Counted from the first letter of the stretch, positions 47,898-56,759 are shown. The stretch: DNA of 64,000 nucleotides from Sporocytophaga myxococcoides DSM 11118 (GCF_000426725.1 NZ_AUFX01000006.1:124001-188000); one strand, 5' to 3'. Made by a program: numbers and translations. The notes: generated by a model from the letters alone, not told the origin.

Positions 47898-49409
47898 TTA
47901 ATGGATTTTATATATTTTTACTCCTTGATACTCTCCAATCTTCTGTTTCATATAGTCCTGATACCATTCAGGATGAGCAATTATAGTATCGTGTACAATT
48001 AGATACTTCGCTCCACTGTTAACCCTGGCTTTTACCTTTTCAGCACTACCTCCATATGCACATGTCCAACCTTTTTGATTCATCAGATAAAGAGATACAT
48101 TAATACTGGGATCAGGAATGCTTATCACCAGGTCATCCTGGGCAATCCCGATTGAGCGTAAATATGGTGTTATTGTTTGTACAGCCGGGTTAATTCCTTC
48201 CTTAAGAAATCCGAAATACCTGCTATGTATTATGAAGTTGCTATGCTTTAATGTAAAACATATAAACAATGTGCATCCGGCAACAGCAACATATTTAATA
48301 CTCTTGGATAACTCAAAACTTTCAAAAACCTGGATTATAGCAATAATAGTCAAAACAGGTACAATAAATATATTGATCAAATAATAGTCATGATGGTAAA
48401 AAACCTGGAAAAACAGTATTACATATATGAACTGTGCCAAGATGGAAAAAACTAAAGCTAAAAGTAAATATTTATTCACTCGCTTATAAAAGTACAGCAC
48501 CACCAGAATGAATATCATTAAGATCTTCCACGCGAAAGGATGAAAAAACTGATATCCCCATTTAGTCTGATACACATCAATTGTAGCGTTTATTTCATCT
48601 TCACTCATCTCCCAAATAGGCATAATGCTTAGAAGATTGCCATCATAACCAAAAGCATCAGCATAACCTTGAGCATATAAAATCCAGAAATAACAAAGTG
48701 ATAAAACCCCAATGATACAAACTCCGATTCTCTTTATTTCGCTGATTTTATAATAATACTTTGTATCAGCAGAATTAAAAAAGTTAAAGAAGTTAAAATA
48801 TTCCAGACATATAATTGTAGCCATAATTAAATAATTAAACATCTCAACGGGTTTAAGCAAGGCTGCAAACAAGGCAAATACTGAACACAGATAAAAGTTT
48901 TTTAAACTACGAGTACTTATATATCCAAAAAAGAAGTACCATGAAATCAGAGTTAATCCTAGTGCCGGAATATTTGGCAAATAATTCAAAGCATAATATA
49001 CAACTAGTGGAGAAGAGTAAACAATCAGAACAGGAACCAGTGCATACCATTTGTTTTTAAATAGTTTTAAGCCTAATTCAAATAAAAAAATTAATCCTAA
49101 CAAAAAGACAAAATAGCTTAACAGCCTTGGAATAGCTTCATGAACACCAAAAACCCTGTATAATTTTCCTGAAAGCCAATAAATAATGGGAAACTCACTT
49201 ATAACATATCCTTTATAGGCCATTTGAAACATCACTCTGGGAAAAAAGAAATTTGAGCCTTCCTGAAGATAATTCAGGCAATAAGATGCACTATCGCACT
49301 GTCTCCATTGATGCACCGATTGAGGACGCAAAAACATGATATTATGCAGATTGAACATAAAAAAAATCAGCACATTAATAATGTAAAAAATTAATCTTTG
49401 AACTTTCAT
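47898..49409 (-). CDS. GT39-like membrane glycosyltransferase (GT-C)
   Basis: 503 aa with about 11 membrane helices. The first periplasmic loop has RPQSVHQWRQCDSASYCLNYL, typical of GT-C enzymes of the dolichyl-phosphate-mannose mannosyltransferase/ArnT family that take a sugar from a polyprenyl phosphate. A soluble C-terminal part (about 420-503) follows. It would add sugar to lipid, protein or glycan on the outer face of the inner membrane. It follows the HTTM carboxylase-like gene on the same strand, 83 bp apart. Confidence 0.75.
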   Translation of the reverse strand: MKVQRLIFYIINVLIFFMFNLHNIMFLRPQSVHQWRQCDSASYCLNYLQEGSNFFFPRVMFQMAYKGYVISEFPIIYWLSGKLYRVFGVHEAIPRLLSYFVFLLGLIFLFELGLKLFKNKWYALVPVLIVYSSPLVVYYALNYLPNIPALGLTLISWYFFFGYISTRSLKNFYLCSVFALFAALLKPVEMFNYLIMATIICLEYFNFFNFFNSADTKYYYKISEIKRIGVCIIGVLSLCYFWILYAQGYADAFGYDGNLLSIMPIWEMSEDEINATIDVYQTKWGYQFFHPFAWKILMIFILVVLYFYKRVNKYLLLALVFSILAQFIYVILFFQVFYHHDYYLINIFIVPVLTIIAIIQVFESFELSKSIKYVAVAGCTLFICFTLKHSNFIIHSRYFGFLKEGINPAVQTITPYLRSIGIAQDDLVISIPDPSINVSLYLMNQKGWTCAYGGSAEKVKARVNSGAKYLIVHDTIIAHPEWYQDYMKQKIGEYQGVKIYKIH

Positions 49410-49492
49410 CTTATTCCAGAAATTCTTTTTGTTAAAAATTCTATAAAATTAACTAAAATATCACAAACATTCTCAATCCTCTATCTCTCCTT

Positions 49493-50797
49493 CTATTTGT
49501 TTTCCTGGATCCAATATGAATGCGAGAAATGTTCCCATTCCACTTCAGCAAGATTTACATCAGAATTTATAAAAGTTTGTAATGCTCTTCCATTCAGACT
49601 TAAATGAGAATCTGCAAATATCTGTACCGACTTCTCACCCTTTTCCTCCATCTCCCGCTTCAAATACTGTACATATTGCCAAATCATATCAGGATCTGAA
49701 CACATTGAATGGTATTGTCCTATCGATATTTTATTCTGAGGATAATCGTGCATAAGCATTCGCCCCTGAGCATCTTTAATGATAAACGACAAATCACCAT
49801 GCTTTGAATTCAGCATCATTCTCCAGGCCATAGAATAACCTTCTTCATTCCAGTTTACATCCCCTTCATAATGCCAATGCCTTAGCGGTAAATATATCTG
49901 AATCATTGCATATATAATTAAGATATATGCAATTGCAGTTCCCTTCTCCTCCACCTTTAATAAGGGAATACTTTCCGTCTTAGCTTTAAATAAAACCTCA
50001 GCAATTGCGGAAGGTGGAAAATACAGAACTAATGCACCGATCATTAAGAAAGGAAATGTACCAACCTGAAATACAATTGCGTTGAAAAGGTTAAAGAAAA
50101 CGGCCATTATTACGGCATACTTTCTTGTTTTTGACCAAAGTAAAAGTGGCACTATAAAAAGGTCAAAACACAATCCTCCATAAAAAATCAGATACTTCAT
50201 TAAATCAGACCTGAATAAGGGCCCTACAATTGGCCAATAACTACATTCATCAAATTTATATGAAAGTGGTTTCATAGCAAGCCAATCCGGATTGACCTTT
50301 GCTATACCTGCGAATACAAATACTATAGAGATCTGAAATACGAGAATATAATGACACCATGTTGAACAAGTTTTTTCTTCAGCAACTGCTCCCCTCTTAA
50401 TATCCAATGATAATCTTTTATGTGCAGGTATTATTATCATGAGGAATGCAAGCAAAACCATCAGGTAATAGTGATTATTATAATGCGCTTTCTGCATGAG
50501 ATAACTTCCCCACCACATGAATGCAAATAGAATAGAGGCCAACCTGAAAAATAAACCTGCTGCGATTGCAAGGCCAAGAAGGGACATTGTGGCATAATAG
50601 AAATACATTCCATTGCCAGGCAAGGGTTTCAACCATTCTATGCTAATGTAATTGAATACATATTTTGGTTCAATAAAAATATCATAAACCCAGCCGGTTA
50701 ATATTGCCCCTGAAGTTTCTATAAAAATTATAATTCCAAATACAATTCTGAAAGCAACAATGCCACTATTGTCTATTCGTTTGAACAGGCTCTCCAT
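49493..50797 (-). CDS. vitamin K-dependent gamma-carboxylase-like HTTM protein
   Basis: 434 aa. The N-terminal half (about 13-310) has several membrane helices of the HTTM (horizontally transferred transmembrane) domain. MQKAHYNNHYYLMVLLAF aligns with the DKTSWNNHSYL segment of human carboxylase, placing the catalytic-base Lys at 103 and NNH at 107-109. The soluble C-terminal part (about 310-434) keeps a YSMAWRMML start, a DPDMIWQYVQYLK helix and a VQIFADSHLSLNGR strand resembling the human lumenal domain. The enzyme family adds CO2 to Glu using reduced vitamin K; menaquinone would serve. The target protein is unknown. Confidence 0.75.
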   Translation of the reverse strand: MESLFKRIDNSGIVAFRIVFGIIIFIETSGAILTGWVYDIFIEPKYVFNYISIEWLKPLPGNGMYFYYATMSLLGLAIAAGLFFRLASILFAFMWWGSYLMQKAHYNNHYYLMVLLAFLMIIIPAHKRLSLDIKRGAVAEEKTCSTWCHYILVFQISIVFVFAGIAKVNPDWLAMKPLSYKFDECSYWPIVGPLFRSDLMKYLIFYGGLCFDLFIVPLLLWSKTRKYAVIMAVFFNLFNAIVFQVGTFPFLMIGALVLYFPPSAIAEVLFKAKTESIPLLKVEEKGTAIAYILIIYAMIQIYLPLRHWHYEGDVNWNEEGYSMAWRMMLNSKHGDLSFIIKDAQGRMLMHDYPQNKISIGQYHSMCSDPDMIWQYVQYLKREMEEKGEKSVQIFADSHLSLNGRALQTFINSDVNLAEVEWEHFSHSYWIQENK

Positions 50798-50865
50798 TTG
50801 AAAAATTTATTACTAAAAATCGGAAAACTAGCGACTAAAAACAAATACAAACTGGGGATATAACA

Positions 50866-50889
50866 AAAGCCCGCTGAATCACGGGCTTT
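50866..50889 (-). terminator. terminator of the lipoprotein gene at 50915
   Basis: Stem AAAGCCCG / CGGGCTTT with an 8-base loop and T-rich minus-strand tail, just after the stop at 50915. Confidence 0.8.
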
Positions 50890-50914
50890 GTTAATAAAGA
50901 AAATAAACAACAAA

Positions 50915-51481
50915 TCAATTCTTTCTTAGCAGACTATCCAGGCCCTCATTGACCCAAGCCTGTTTCTTTTTGTTATAAGTCCAGGTAAGATTTGGAAATT
51001 CCACATAAGTGATATCGTTTTTATACCTTTCGATATTGCCTGATGTGATAAATTCTTGAAGCAAGGTTACACCTTTATCGTGAGCTTCTTCATCTGATAA
51101 AATAGGTGTCAGGAAGATTTCTTCAAAGTCTGTAATTTTGCCGCTTGCATCTTTTCTGAATCTTCCAGCTTCCGCTCTCTTATTTGCTTCATAAAGGCTC
51201 GGCACTCTTCGTATGACCATAAAATAATGGAACCCATCTTGATCAATATAATATTGATCTAGGGAAAAAAGTTTTTTACGTTGTTCATACCCTTCTTTGA
51301 ATTCTTCTCCAAAGCGATTATTCATATTTGCTCCAGATTGAAGCTTGTCCATTTGAATTATCAGTGTACTAAGCAAATTTTCTTTTTGCTCAGTAGTAAG
51401 AAGATTTTCCGGATCATAAGACTTCTTACATGAAAAAAATACACTGGTTAATAAGATAAATATTATTGATTTCTTTAGCAT
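50915..51481 (-). CDS. hypothetical lipoprotein
   Basis: 188 aa with a lipoprotein signal (MLKKSIIFILLTSVFFSC, Cys18). The mature part is polar, with LDQYYIDQDGFHYFMVIRRVPSLYEANKR, a mixed alpha/beta region; no family is recognised. It has its own terminator downstream, and the gene for the beta-helix lipoprotein ends just upstream, 92 bp away. Confidence 0.6.
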   Translation of the reverse strand: MLKKSIIFILLTSVFFSCKKSYDPENLLTTEQKENLLSTLIIQMDKLQSGANMNNRFGEEFKEGYEQRKKLFSLDQYYIDQDGFHYFMVIRRVPSLYEANKRAEAGRFRKDASGKITDFEEIFLTPILSDEEAHDKGVTLLQEFITSGNIERYKNDITYVEFPNLTWTYNKKKQAWVNEGLDSLLRKN

Positions 51482-51526
51482 GATCTCTCCTGCTTATAAT
51501 GCTTCAGATATTTTTTAGTTATAAAA

Positions 51527-51552
51527 AAGCCGGAAACATATGCCTCCGGCTT
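51527..51552 (-). terminator. terminator of the beta-helix lipoprotein gene
   Basis: Stem AAGCCGGA / TCCGGCTT with a 10-base loop and, on the minus strand, a following TTTTTT run, directly after the stop at 51574. Confidence 0.85.
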
Positions 51553-51573
51553 GGGGAATTATTTGATTGGGTT

Positions 51574-52965
51574 TTAGTAAGCTTTGTTTTTTGGATCAAA
51601 CTCTGTCCATCCTTGCAACCAGTTATTAGAAGCATCGAATGCGCCTACGAAAGAAGTTTGCTCAAGACCTGCAGGTACTGATTTAGAACCTGAAAGAAGA
51701 GGTGAACCAGCTTTCAATAATAGATTTGGGTTAGAAAGTTCAAAGATATTTGCAACATTTGAACTTGAATCTATTTTCTGATTAACTACACCAGCAAAGT
51801 AATCTGCTAAGTTAAATCCTGCAAGGGTTCTGTTGTTAGCGGCAAAACCGGTAGTATCGTTTCCGTTACCAGCAGTGAAAGCTGCAAGTGTTTTGTATCT
51901 GCTTAGGAAGTTACCAGAGAATTTTGATCCAGAGTTAGCTTTCTCAAAGTTCACTGCAGTTGGAAAACCAATGATAACGCTGTTATAGATTGACTCTGAT
52001 GTATTTCTTCTTAGGTGAGCTCCCTGACCATAACTTCCGCTGATATCCCCGAAAGTATAGTTGTAAATTTTCCCTTTTGCAGCTACTGATTTCACTTTGA
52101 AAGCATATGGCCCTAGAACTGTAATGTTTGAAAACTGAGCAGCTGTCAGAGGCTGACCAGCTCCACCATCTTTATCATTATCAGACTCAAAACCATTTGA
52201 AAGAGAAATATCAGCAATAGAAGGATCTCTTAATACGATACCATACTGAACATTTCCAGAGAAACCGTTATCTGTATCGAAATCATCATCCCAGCTTCTG
52301 TATGCTACAAGATATTTAGCATTTACAGTTCCTCCGAACCATTCGAAGGCATCGTCACCAGAGAAGGATACCTGAACGTGATCAACTTTAGTTGAACGAC
52401 CAACACTTCCGAAAGTTAAACCGTTCAGCTCGTTATCAGGAGAAAGAGCTATCCCTGCGAACTCAACTCTTACATATTGGAATTCGCCTGAATTGTCATC
52501 AGCTTCTGTTCCACCATGTTTACCATTTTCACCAGCCTGTGCACTGATACCTTCAATGTTTACGTTTGTACCTCCATTGTTAGGAGCTTTACCAAGGATA
52601 ACGATTCCCCCCCAATCGCCATAGTTTTTATAACCGCTAGGAGCAGCTGATGTAAAGATAATAGGGTTGCTAGACGTTCCTGTTGCATGGATTTTTGCGC
52701 CTCTGTCAATCACAAGAGCACCTTTGGTTACTTTATCTCCCATTATGACAGTTCCTGCAGGGATAGTTAGTTCTGCTGGAGCAGCAACATAAACATTGCC
52801 TCTCAGGATATATTTTTTGCCAGCCTCAAGTGTCAAATTTTGAGTGATTGTACCTTCAAGAGTAACATCATTTGAAGGAGTTACTTTTGAATCGTCTTTA
52901 TCTTTTTTACATGCAAAATTCACCGCCATTAATGCAGCAAGAAAAATAGATGATAATCTTTTCAT
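51574..52965 (-). CDS. beta-helix surface lipoprotein paired with a TonB receptor
   Basis: 463 aa. A signal peptide and lipobox-like FAC (residue 19) precede a KKDKDD linker. The mature part is beta-strand-rich with a right-handed parallel beta-helix look (YVAAPAELTIPAGTVIMGD, WGGIVILGKAPNNGG, TKVDHVQVSFSGDDAFEWFGGTVNAKYLVAYRS) and several Asp/Asn-rich turns (DDDFDTDNG, ESDNDKDGG) that could bind Ca2+. Such proteins are often annotated loosely in Bacteroidota. It lies beside a TonB-dependent receptor and has its own promoter region with TTAACA repeats. Confidence 0.7.
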   Translation of the reverse strand: MKRLSSIFLAALMAVNFACKKDKDDSKVTPSNDVTLEGTITQNLTLEAGKKYILRGNVYVAAPAELTIPAGTVIMGDKVTKGALVIDRGAKIHATGTSSNPIIFTSAAPSGYKNYGDWGGIVILGKAPNNGGTNVNIEGISAQAGENGKHGGTEADDNSGEFQYVRVEFAGIALSPDNELNGLTFGSVGRSTKVDHVQVSFSGDDAFEWFGGTVNAKYLVAYRSWDDDFDTDNGFSGNVQYGIVLRDPSIADISLSNGFESDNDKDGGAGQPLTAAQFSNITVLGPYAFKVKSVAAKGKIYNYTFGDISGSYGQGAHLRRNTSESIYNSVIIGFPTAVNFEKANSGSKFSGNFLSRYKTLAAFTAGNGNDTTGFAANNRTLAGFNLADYFAGVVNQKIDSSSNVANIFELSNPNLLLKAGSPLLSGSKSVPAGLEQTSFVGAFDASNNWLQGWTEFDPKNKAY

Positions 52966-53003
52966 AATTTAATTTATTGTTTGTTTTAACCTTTAAAGCT
53001 TCA

Positions 53004-53011
53004 CAAAGCTA
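53004..53011 (-). promoter_or_regulatory. -7 element of the beta-helix lipoprotein gene
   Basis: Minus-strand TAGCTTTG is a perfect TAnnTTTG, 38 bases before the start at 52965. It lies just downstream of the repeat array at 53021-53058, which takes the place of the -33 element. Confidence 0.6.
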
Positions 53012-53020
53012 AGCTCCCAG

Positions 53021-53058
53021 TATTAAGCAAATGTTAAGCACTTGTTAGTAAATGTTAA
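53021..53058 (-). promoter_or_regulatory. PhoB/PhoP-box-like direct repeats upstream of the lipoprotein
   Basis: On the minus strand the hexamers are TTAACA (53058), CTAACA (53048), TTAACA (53037) and TTAATA (53026), spaced 10, 11 and 11 bases. TTAACA-like hexamers at 11-bp spacing are the pattern of PhoP boxes in Bacillus, and 11-bp repeats also of PhoB. The array ends 9 bases from the -7 element, the usual place for an OmpR-family activator. That it responds to phosphate is inference. Confidence 0.55.
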
Positions 53059-53062
53059 AATC

Positions 53063-53097
53063 AAAAGGCCTTTGTCGTTAATCGACAAAGGCCTTTT
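53063..53097 (-). terminator. terminator of the TonB receptor gene
   Basis: A perfect 15-bp stem AAAAGGCCTTTGTCG with complement and a 5-base loop, plus T runs, immediately after the stop at 53121. It separates the receptor from the lipoprotein promoter. Confidence 0.9.
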
Positions 53098-53120
53098 ATT
53101 ATACTATGAAATTTTTTAAG

Positions 53121-55928
53121 TTAAAAAGAATATGATATACCAGCTGTTATATACTGACCTCTACCGTTCTTCTGAAAATACCCATCAACAGAGGTGATCT
53201 TTGAATCAAAGTTTGAATCATACATTAGTTTATACTGTTGATTAAACAAATCCTGTATACCAAATCTTACCAGAAATCTTTCAGTGATACCTTTAGTTAT
53301 AGTTAAATCCATAACGTTTCTTGGCATCTCATAAATGGTTGGAGTATTGTTATTTCCAACAAGGAATATTCTCTTTCCAATTACGTTATAAAGTAATGTA
53401 ACTTGCCAACGGGTATCAGGGTTGTTATAATAAAGACCTGTATTGATAACATATGGAGACTGCCCCTGCATTGGTCTTGAATTTTCTTTGATATCTGTAT
53501 TTCCAAGATCTACACGGCTTCTTATAACAGAAGCATTTGACACAAGACTAAGGTTTTCTAAAAATTTATTATTGGAAATAAATGACAATGATTTTCTCAA
53601 CTCCAGCTCTGCTCCCACACTGCTTGATTTAGGTGCATTACCATAAGTGAATACAGGTAAAGAAGCGCCTTGTTCATTATAGATCTCAATTGGATTTATA
53701 AAGCTTTTATAGAAAACGCCTAAAGCTATATTCTCAGAAGGTGTAGGATATAGCTCCCATCTAAGATCATAGTTATTAATGTTTGCGATTTTCAATTTAG
53801 GATTACCGACATAGTTCACGTTATATTCAAAGTCATAATAAGAGAAAGGTGCAAGCTCTCTGAAATTACCTCTGTTAACAGTTCTGCTGTATGCTGCTCT
53901 TAAAAGCATCTTTTCACTGAAAGTATAGCTTAGGTTTGCAAATGGCAGTAAATTGGTATTGGTAGAATTAACTTTGTCACCTGCGTTGAACGATGGTGTT
54001 GTCAACTCCTGATGATAGTTTTCTAAGCGTAGTCCTGTTGAAAGATTGAAATTGTTAAGAAACCCAAACGAAGTTCCAAAATAACCTGCTGATAAAAAGC
54101 TATTAGCTTGATAAGCATCAGTCAAGTTGGTTCCCTCTTCTATTACCAGCTTGTTTGGAGCTAAATTTCCCGGACCAAATATCTGGTCAACAGGCTGAGA
54201 ATTAAAATTCTGATTTTCCGGTAATGAAGGATTCTCAAAATCTGCCCATTTATAAGACAACCATCTTGCTTCAAAATCTCTTTTCTTATATTCAAAATAA
54301 TAACCACCTTTTACTATGAATGGCCTTGCTGTATCAGAATCTTTAAAATTATGCTCAAGATCTCCGCTGGTCATCACCAGGTTTTCATTCATATTTGAAT
54401 AAAATCTTGCAGCATCAAATGTAGAAGCTGAAGATGGAATCTGTATTTGAAAAGCCTCATTTGATCCAGTAGGTCTCTGAGATCTTACTCTTCTGTAATC
54501 AGGTTCATTTCTGTTTATATTACTATAACCTACAGTCCAGTTAAGTTTAGTCTTATCATTAGTAAGGTTATGGTCACCCTGTAACTGGCCCATATAGATT
54601 CCTCTGCTTAAATACCAAATGGCAAGATTTTGCAAATCATATTTATTCATCAGATCAACTCCATTTCTTTCTGTAGTCTGACTAGTTCCTAACCTCGTAT
54701 ATAGATTTCTGAATAAAATTTTATTCCTTGAATTGTACTCAAATGTCCAGTTGGAAATAAGTCCAACGTTAACATTTCTTGAATACTGATCATCACTTAC
54801 ACTTGTTCTCTGAGGAGTATTCTGAGTGCTTTTATCAAATGCATCATATGTAGCTCTTGAAATCTTAAAATATGTATAAGCATTGGTATAATTTACTGAA
54901 GATATGTTTGAAACCTTAACACCTTTCACAAAGAATTTTCTTGAAAGGTTAATATTGAATCTCATATCAGGCAATGCTGTTGTTGATTGTGTGTTCCATG
55001 CATTTTTGAATGACCTACTTACATCAAACAGCTGATTGCTATAGTAGTTTCTTAAATTGTCTTTGGGAAAATCCGATGGAAGACCTCTTTTAGAATCTAC
55101 TCCAATGAAATCTGTTCCGCTGCCTTTTTCAAGATGAAGGTTATTAAAAGTTGTTCCAATCCTGTCAGACAGAGAGAAGCCTATTTGTGTAGCATTGGTA
55201 TCTACAATATTTCTTGTGTAGACTTTGATAACTGCACCGGCAAAATCACCAGGAAGATCTGCAGCTCCTGATTTATATATTAAAAGTCTGTCCAGAAGTC
55301 CGCTTGGTATCACATCGAAAGAAAAGCTTCTTCTGTCAATCTCAGTGCTTGGAGCCATCATATCATTCAGCATAACGGCATTATACCTTTCACTTAATCC
55401 TCTGACAACAACGAATCTATTGTCTACAACAGTTACCCCCGGTATTCTTCTCATTACATCAGCAGTAGTTCTGTCCTGTGATTTACTTATCTGTTCTGCA
55501 GAAACACCGGTAACTACCTCCTCACTTTCTTTAATCTCCTGCACAACAGCTTTTTCACTGTTGGTTACTTTTGTTCCGGTAACAACTACTTCCGCAATTT
55601 GCTCCGGATCCGTTTTCATCTCTATATTAAGCTTTGTAGTTTCGTCCCCTTTGATGATTACATTGTGTACAAACTTATTTTCATAACCAAGGTATTCTAC
55701 CTTGATTGTATAAGTTCCAGGCATTATGCCTTTTATCATGTAATCACCATCAATACCTGTTGCAGTTCCGAGCCCTGCTCCTTCTACAAAGACAGTAGCT
55801 CCGATCAATGATTCACCTAAGGAGTCTTTTACAATTCCTGAGACACTGCCTGTTTGTGCTAATACACTGCTTTGTGCAAAAACAAGAATTGAGAAGAGAA
55901 AAAATAAAATAGAATAATACTTATTCAT
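53121..55928 (-). CDS. TonB-dependent outer-membrane receptor
   Basis: 935 aa. Signal peptide (1-24), then a carboxypeptidase-regulatory-like beta domain (about 26-115, GSVSGIVKDSLGESLIGATVFVEGAGLGTATGIDGDYMIKG), a TonB plug (about 130-260, ADVMRRIPGVTVVDNRFVVVRGLSERYNAVMLNDMMAP) and a 22-strand-type barrel ending in aromatic F (ITAGISYSF). It imports a substrate with TonB energy. There is no SusD beside it; instead a beta-helix lipoprotein is the neighbour. It has its own terminator and a promoter region with 11-bp TTAACA repeats, suggesting control by an OmpR-family regulator. Confidence 0.92.
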   Translation of the reverse strand: MNKYYSILFFLFSILVFAQSSVLAQTGSVSGIVKDSLGESLIGATVFVEGAGLGTATGIDGDYMIKGIMPGTYTIKVEYLGYENKFVHNVIIKGDETTKLNIEMKTDPEQIAEVVVTGTKVTNSEKAVVQEIKESEEVVTGVSAEQISKSQDRTTADVMRRIPGVTVVDNRFVVVRGLSERYNAVMLNDMMAPSTEIDRRSFSFDVIPSGLLDRLLIYKSGAADLPGDFAGAVIKVYTRNIVDTNATQIGFSLSDRIGTTFNNLHLEKGSGTDFIGVDSKRGLPSDFPKDNLRNYYSNQLFDVSRSFKNAWNTQSTTALPDMRFNINLSRKFFVKGVKVSNISSVNYTNAYTYFKISRATYDAFDKSTQNTPQRTSVSDDQYSRNVNVGLISNWTFEYNSRNKILFRNLYTRLGTSQTTERNGVDLMNKYDLQNLAIWYLSRGIYMGQLQGDHNLTNDKTKLNWTVGYSNINRNEPDYRRVRSQRPTGSNEAFQIQIPSSASTFDAARFYSNMNENLVMTSGDLEHNFKDSDTARPFIVKGGYYFEYKKRDFEARWLSYKWADFENPSLPENQNFNSQPVDQIFGPGNLAPNKLVIEEGTNLTDAYQANSFLSAGYFGTSFGFLNNFNLSTGLRLENYHQELTTPSFNAGDKVNSTNTNLLPFANLSYTFSEKMLLRAAYSRTVNRGNFRELAPFSYYDFEYNVNYVGNPKLKIANINNYDLRWELYPTPSENIALGVFYKSFINPIEIYNEQGASLPVFTYGNAPKSSSVGAELELRKSLSFISNNKFLENLSLVSNASVIRSRVDLGNTDIKENSRPMQGQSPYVINTGLYYNNPDTRWQVTLLYNVIGKRIFLVGNNNTPTIYEMPRNVMDLTITKGITERFLVRFGIQDLFNQQYKLMYDSNFDSKITSVDGYFQKNGRGQYITAGISYSF

Positions 55929-55960
55929 ATCAGTTTGGATTTGTTTTTCTTTATCGGCGA

Positions 55961-55968
55961 CAAAATTA
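55961..55968 (-). promoter_or_regulatory. candidate -7 element of the TonB receptor gene
   Basis: Minus-strand TAATTTTG is a TAnnTTTG match 32 bases before the start at 55928. It is 33 bases from the nearest repeat, farther than in the lipoprotein promoter, so the assignment is weaker. Confidence 0.4.
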
Positions 55969-56000
55969 AGTAGAACCGAACTGATAAGACCTCAATAAGC

Positions 56001-56048
56001 AATTAAGGAAATATTAACAAATCATATCTAATGTTAAGACAATGTTAA
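56001..56048 (-). promoter_or_regulatory. PhoB/PhoP-box-like repeats upstream of the TonB receptor
   Basis: On the minus strand two perfect TTAACA hexamers end at 56043 and 56032 (11 bases apart), followed by TTAATA at 56012 and TTAATT at 56001 (11 apart, but displaced from the first pair by 20). They match the array before the lipoprotein gene. Confidence 0.5.
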
Positions 56049-56096
56049 AAGCATGAAAATAAAGAATACATCTTACCTGATGGCTGGACCAACCTC

Positions 56097-56113
56097 TTAA
56101 CAATTTCTTAACA
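56097..56113 (+). promoter_or_regulatory. second TTAACA repeat pair, opposite orientation
   Basis: Plus-strand TTAACA hexamers start at 56097 and 56108, exactly 11 bases apart. No plus-strand gene follows within 600 bp, so this may be an auxiliary site for the receptor promoter or a chance match. Confidence 0.35.
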
Positions 56114-56176
56114 CAAACTTTATGATATGGAAATGATGCAATTGTTTTAAGTGAAGCAAAGATTAGTATTAAATAA

Positions 56177-56211
56177 AAAAGCGAAAGCCCTCTTTAAGAA
56201 CTTTCGCTTTT
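56177..56211 (-). terminator. terminator of the ArsR-type regulator gene
   Basis: Stem AAAAGCGAAAG / CTTTCGCTTTT with a 13-base loop and T run on the minus strand, after the stop at 56232. Confidence 0.85.
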
Positions 56212-56231
56212 CAATCAGATTATTTTTAGAG

Positions 56232-56579
56232 TTAATTCTGTAAAACTTTCTTAGTATTCTCTATTGCTCTGAAAGATTCGTTATAAAATCTGTCCATGAA
56301 AATCTTAGACAATTTGAACTGTTCTTCATCTAGAGAATAATAAACCCTTGGCCCGTCTATCGCACCTTTGATAAGGCCAGCTTCCTTAAGGTCTTTAAGA
56401 TGCTGACTGATAGTTGACTGGGACAATGGAAGTTCATTTACGATACTTCCGCACAAACAAGGCCCTTTCGCAGCTAATAACTCCATAATAGCAACTCGAG
56501 CCGGATGAGCAAGAGCTTTTGCCAATACAGAAATTTTCACCTGATGCGCCTGAAATTCATTCCTTTTTGTAATAGCCAT
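56232..56579 (-). CDS. ArsR-family winged-helix regulator
   Basis: 115 aa. VSVLAKALAHPARVAIMELLAAKGPCLCGSIVNELPLSQSTISQHLKDLKEAGLIKGAIDGPRVYYSLDEE is the HTH domain. Cys41 and Cys43 (CLC) sit where ArsR-type sensors bind metal or arsenite, but a full site is not certain. It is divergent from the MFS exporter gene at 56760 (180 bp) and may regulate it. Confidence 0.88.
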   Translation of the reverse strand: MAITKRNEFQAHQVKISVLAKALAHPARVAIMELLAAKGPCLCGSIVNELPLSQSTISQHLKDLKEAGLIKGAIDGPRVYYSLDEEQFKLSKIFMDRFYNESFRAIENTKKVLQN

Positions 56580-56741
56580 ATGAAAAAATTTTATATCGCA
56601 ATTTTACGTTCTTTTATTAGAAAAACAATACATTTTTGAAATAACAAATAAATATTTCTCTCTTCAATGTTTTGCGGTACATGGGCTCTAACAAATATCT
56701 CCCATACTTATTTTTTCAGTAATTCCTAAAAGTAACTTAAC

Positions 56742-56749
56742 TACATTTG
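56742..56749 (+). promoter_or_regulatory. candidate -7 element of the MFS gene
   Basis: TACATTTG fits TAnnTTTG but ends only 10 bases before the start at 56760, implying a nearly leaderless messenger. No TTTG is seen at 19-20 bases upstream. Confidence 0.35.
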
Positions 56750-56759
56750 CAATCAATAT

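Noticed and set aside
55225-55686. 153-codon frame opposite the TonB receptor
   Set aside because: Antisense, Ser/Thr/Leu-rich, and without support.
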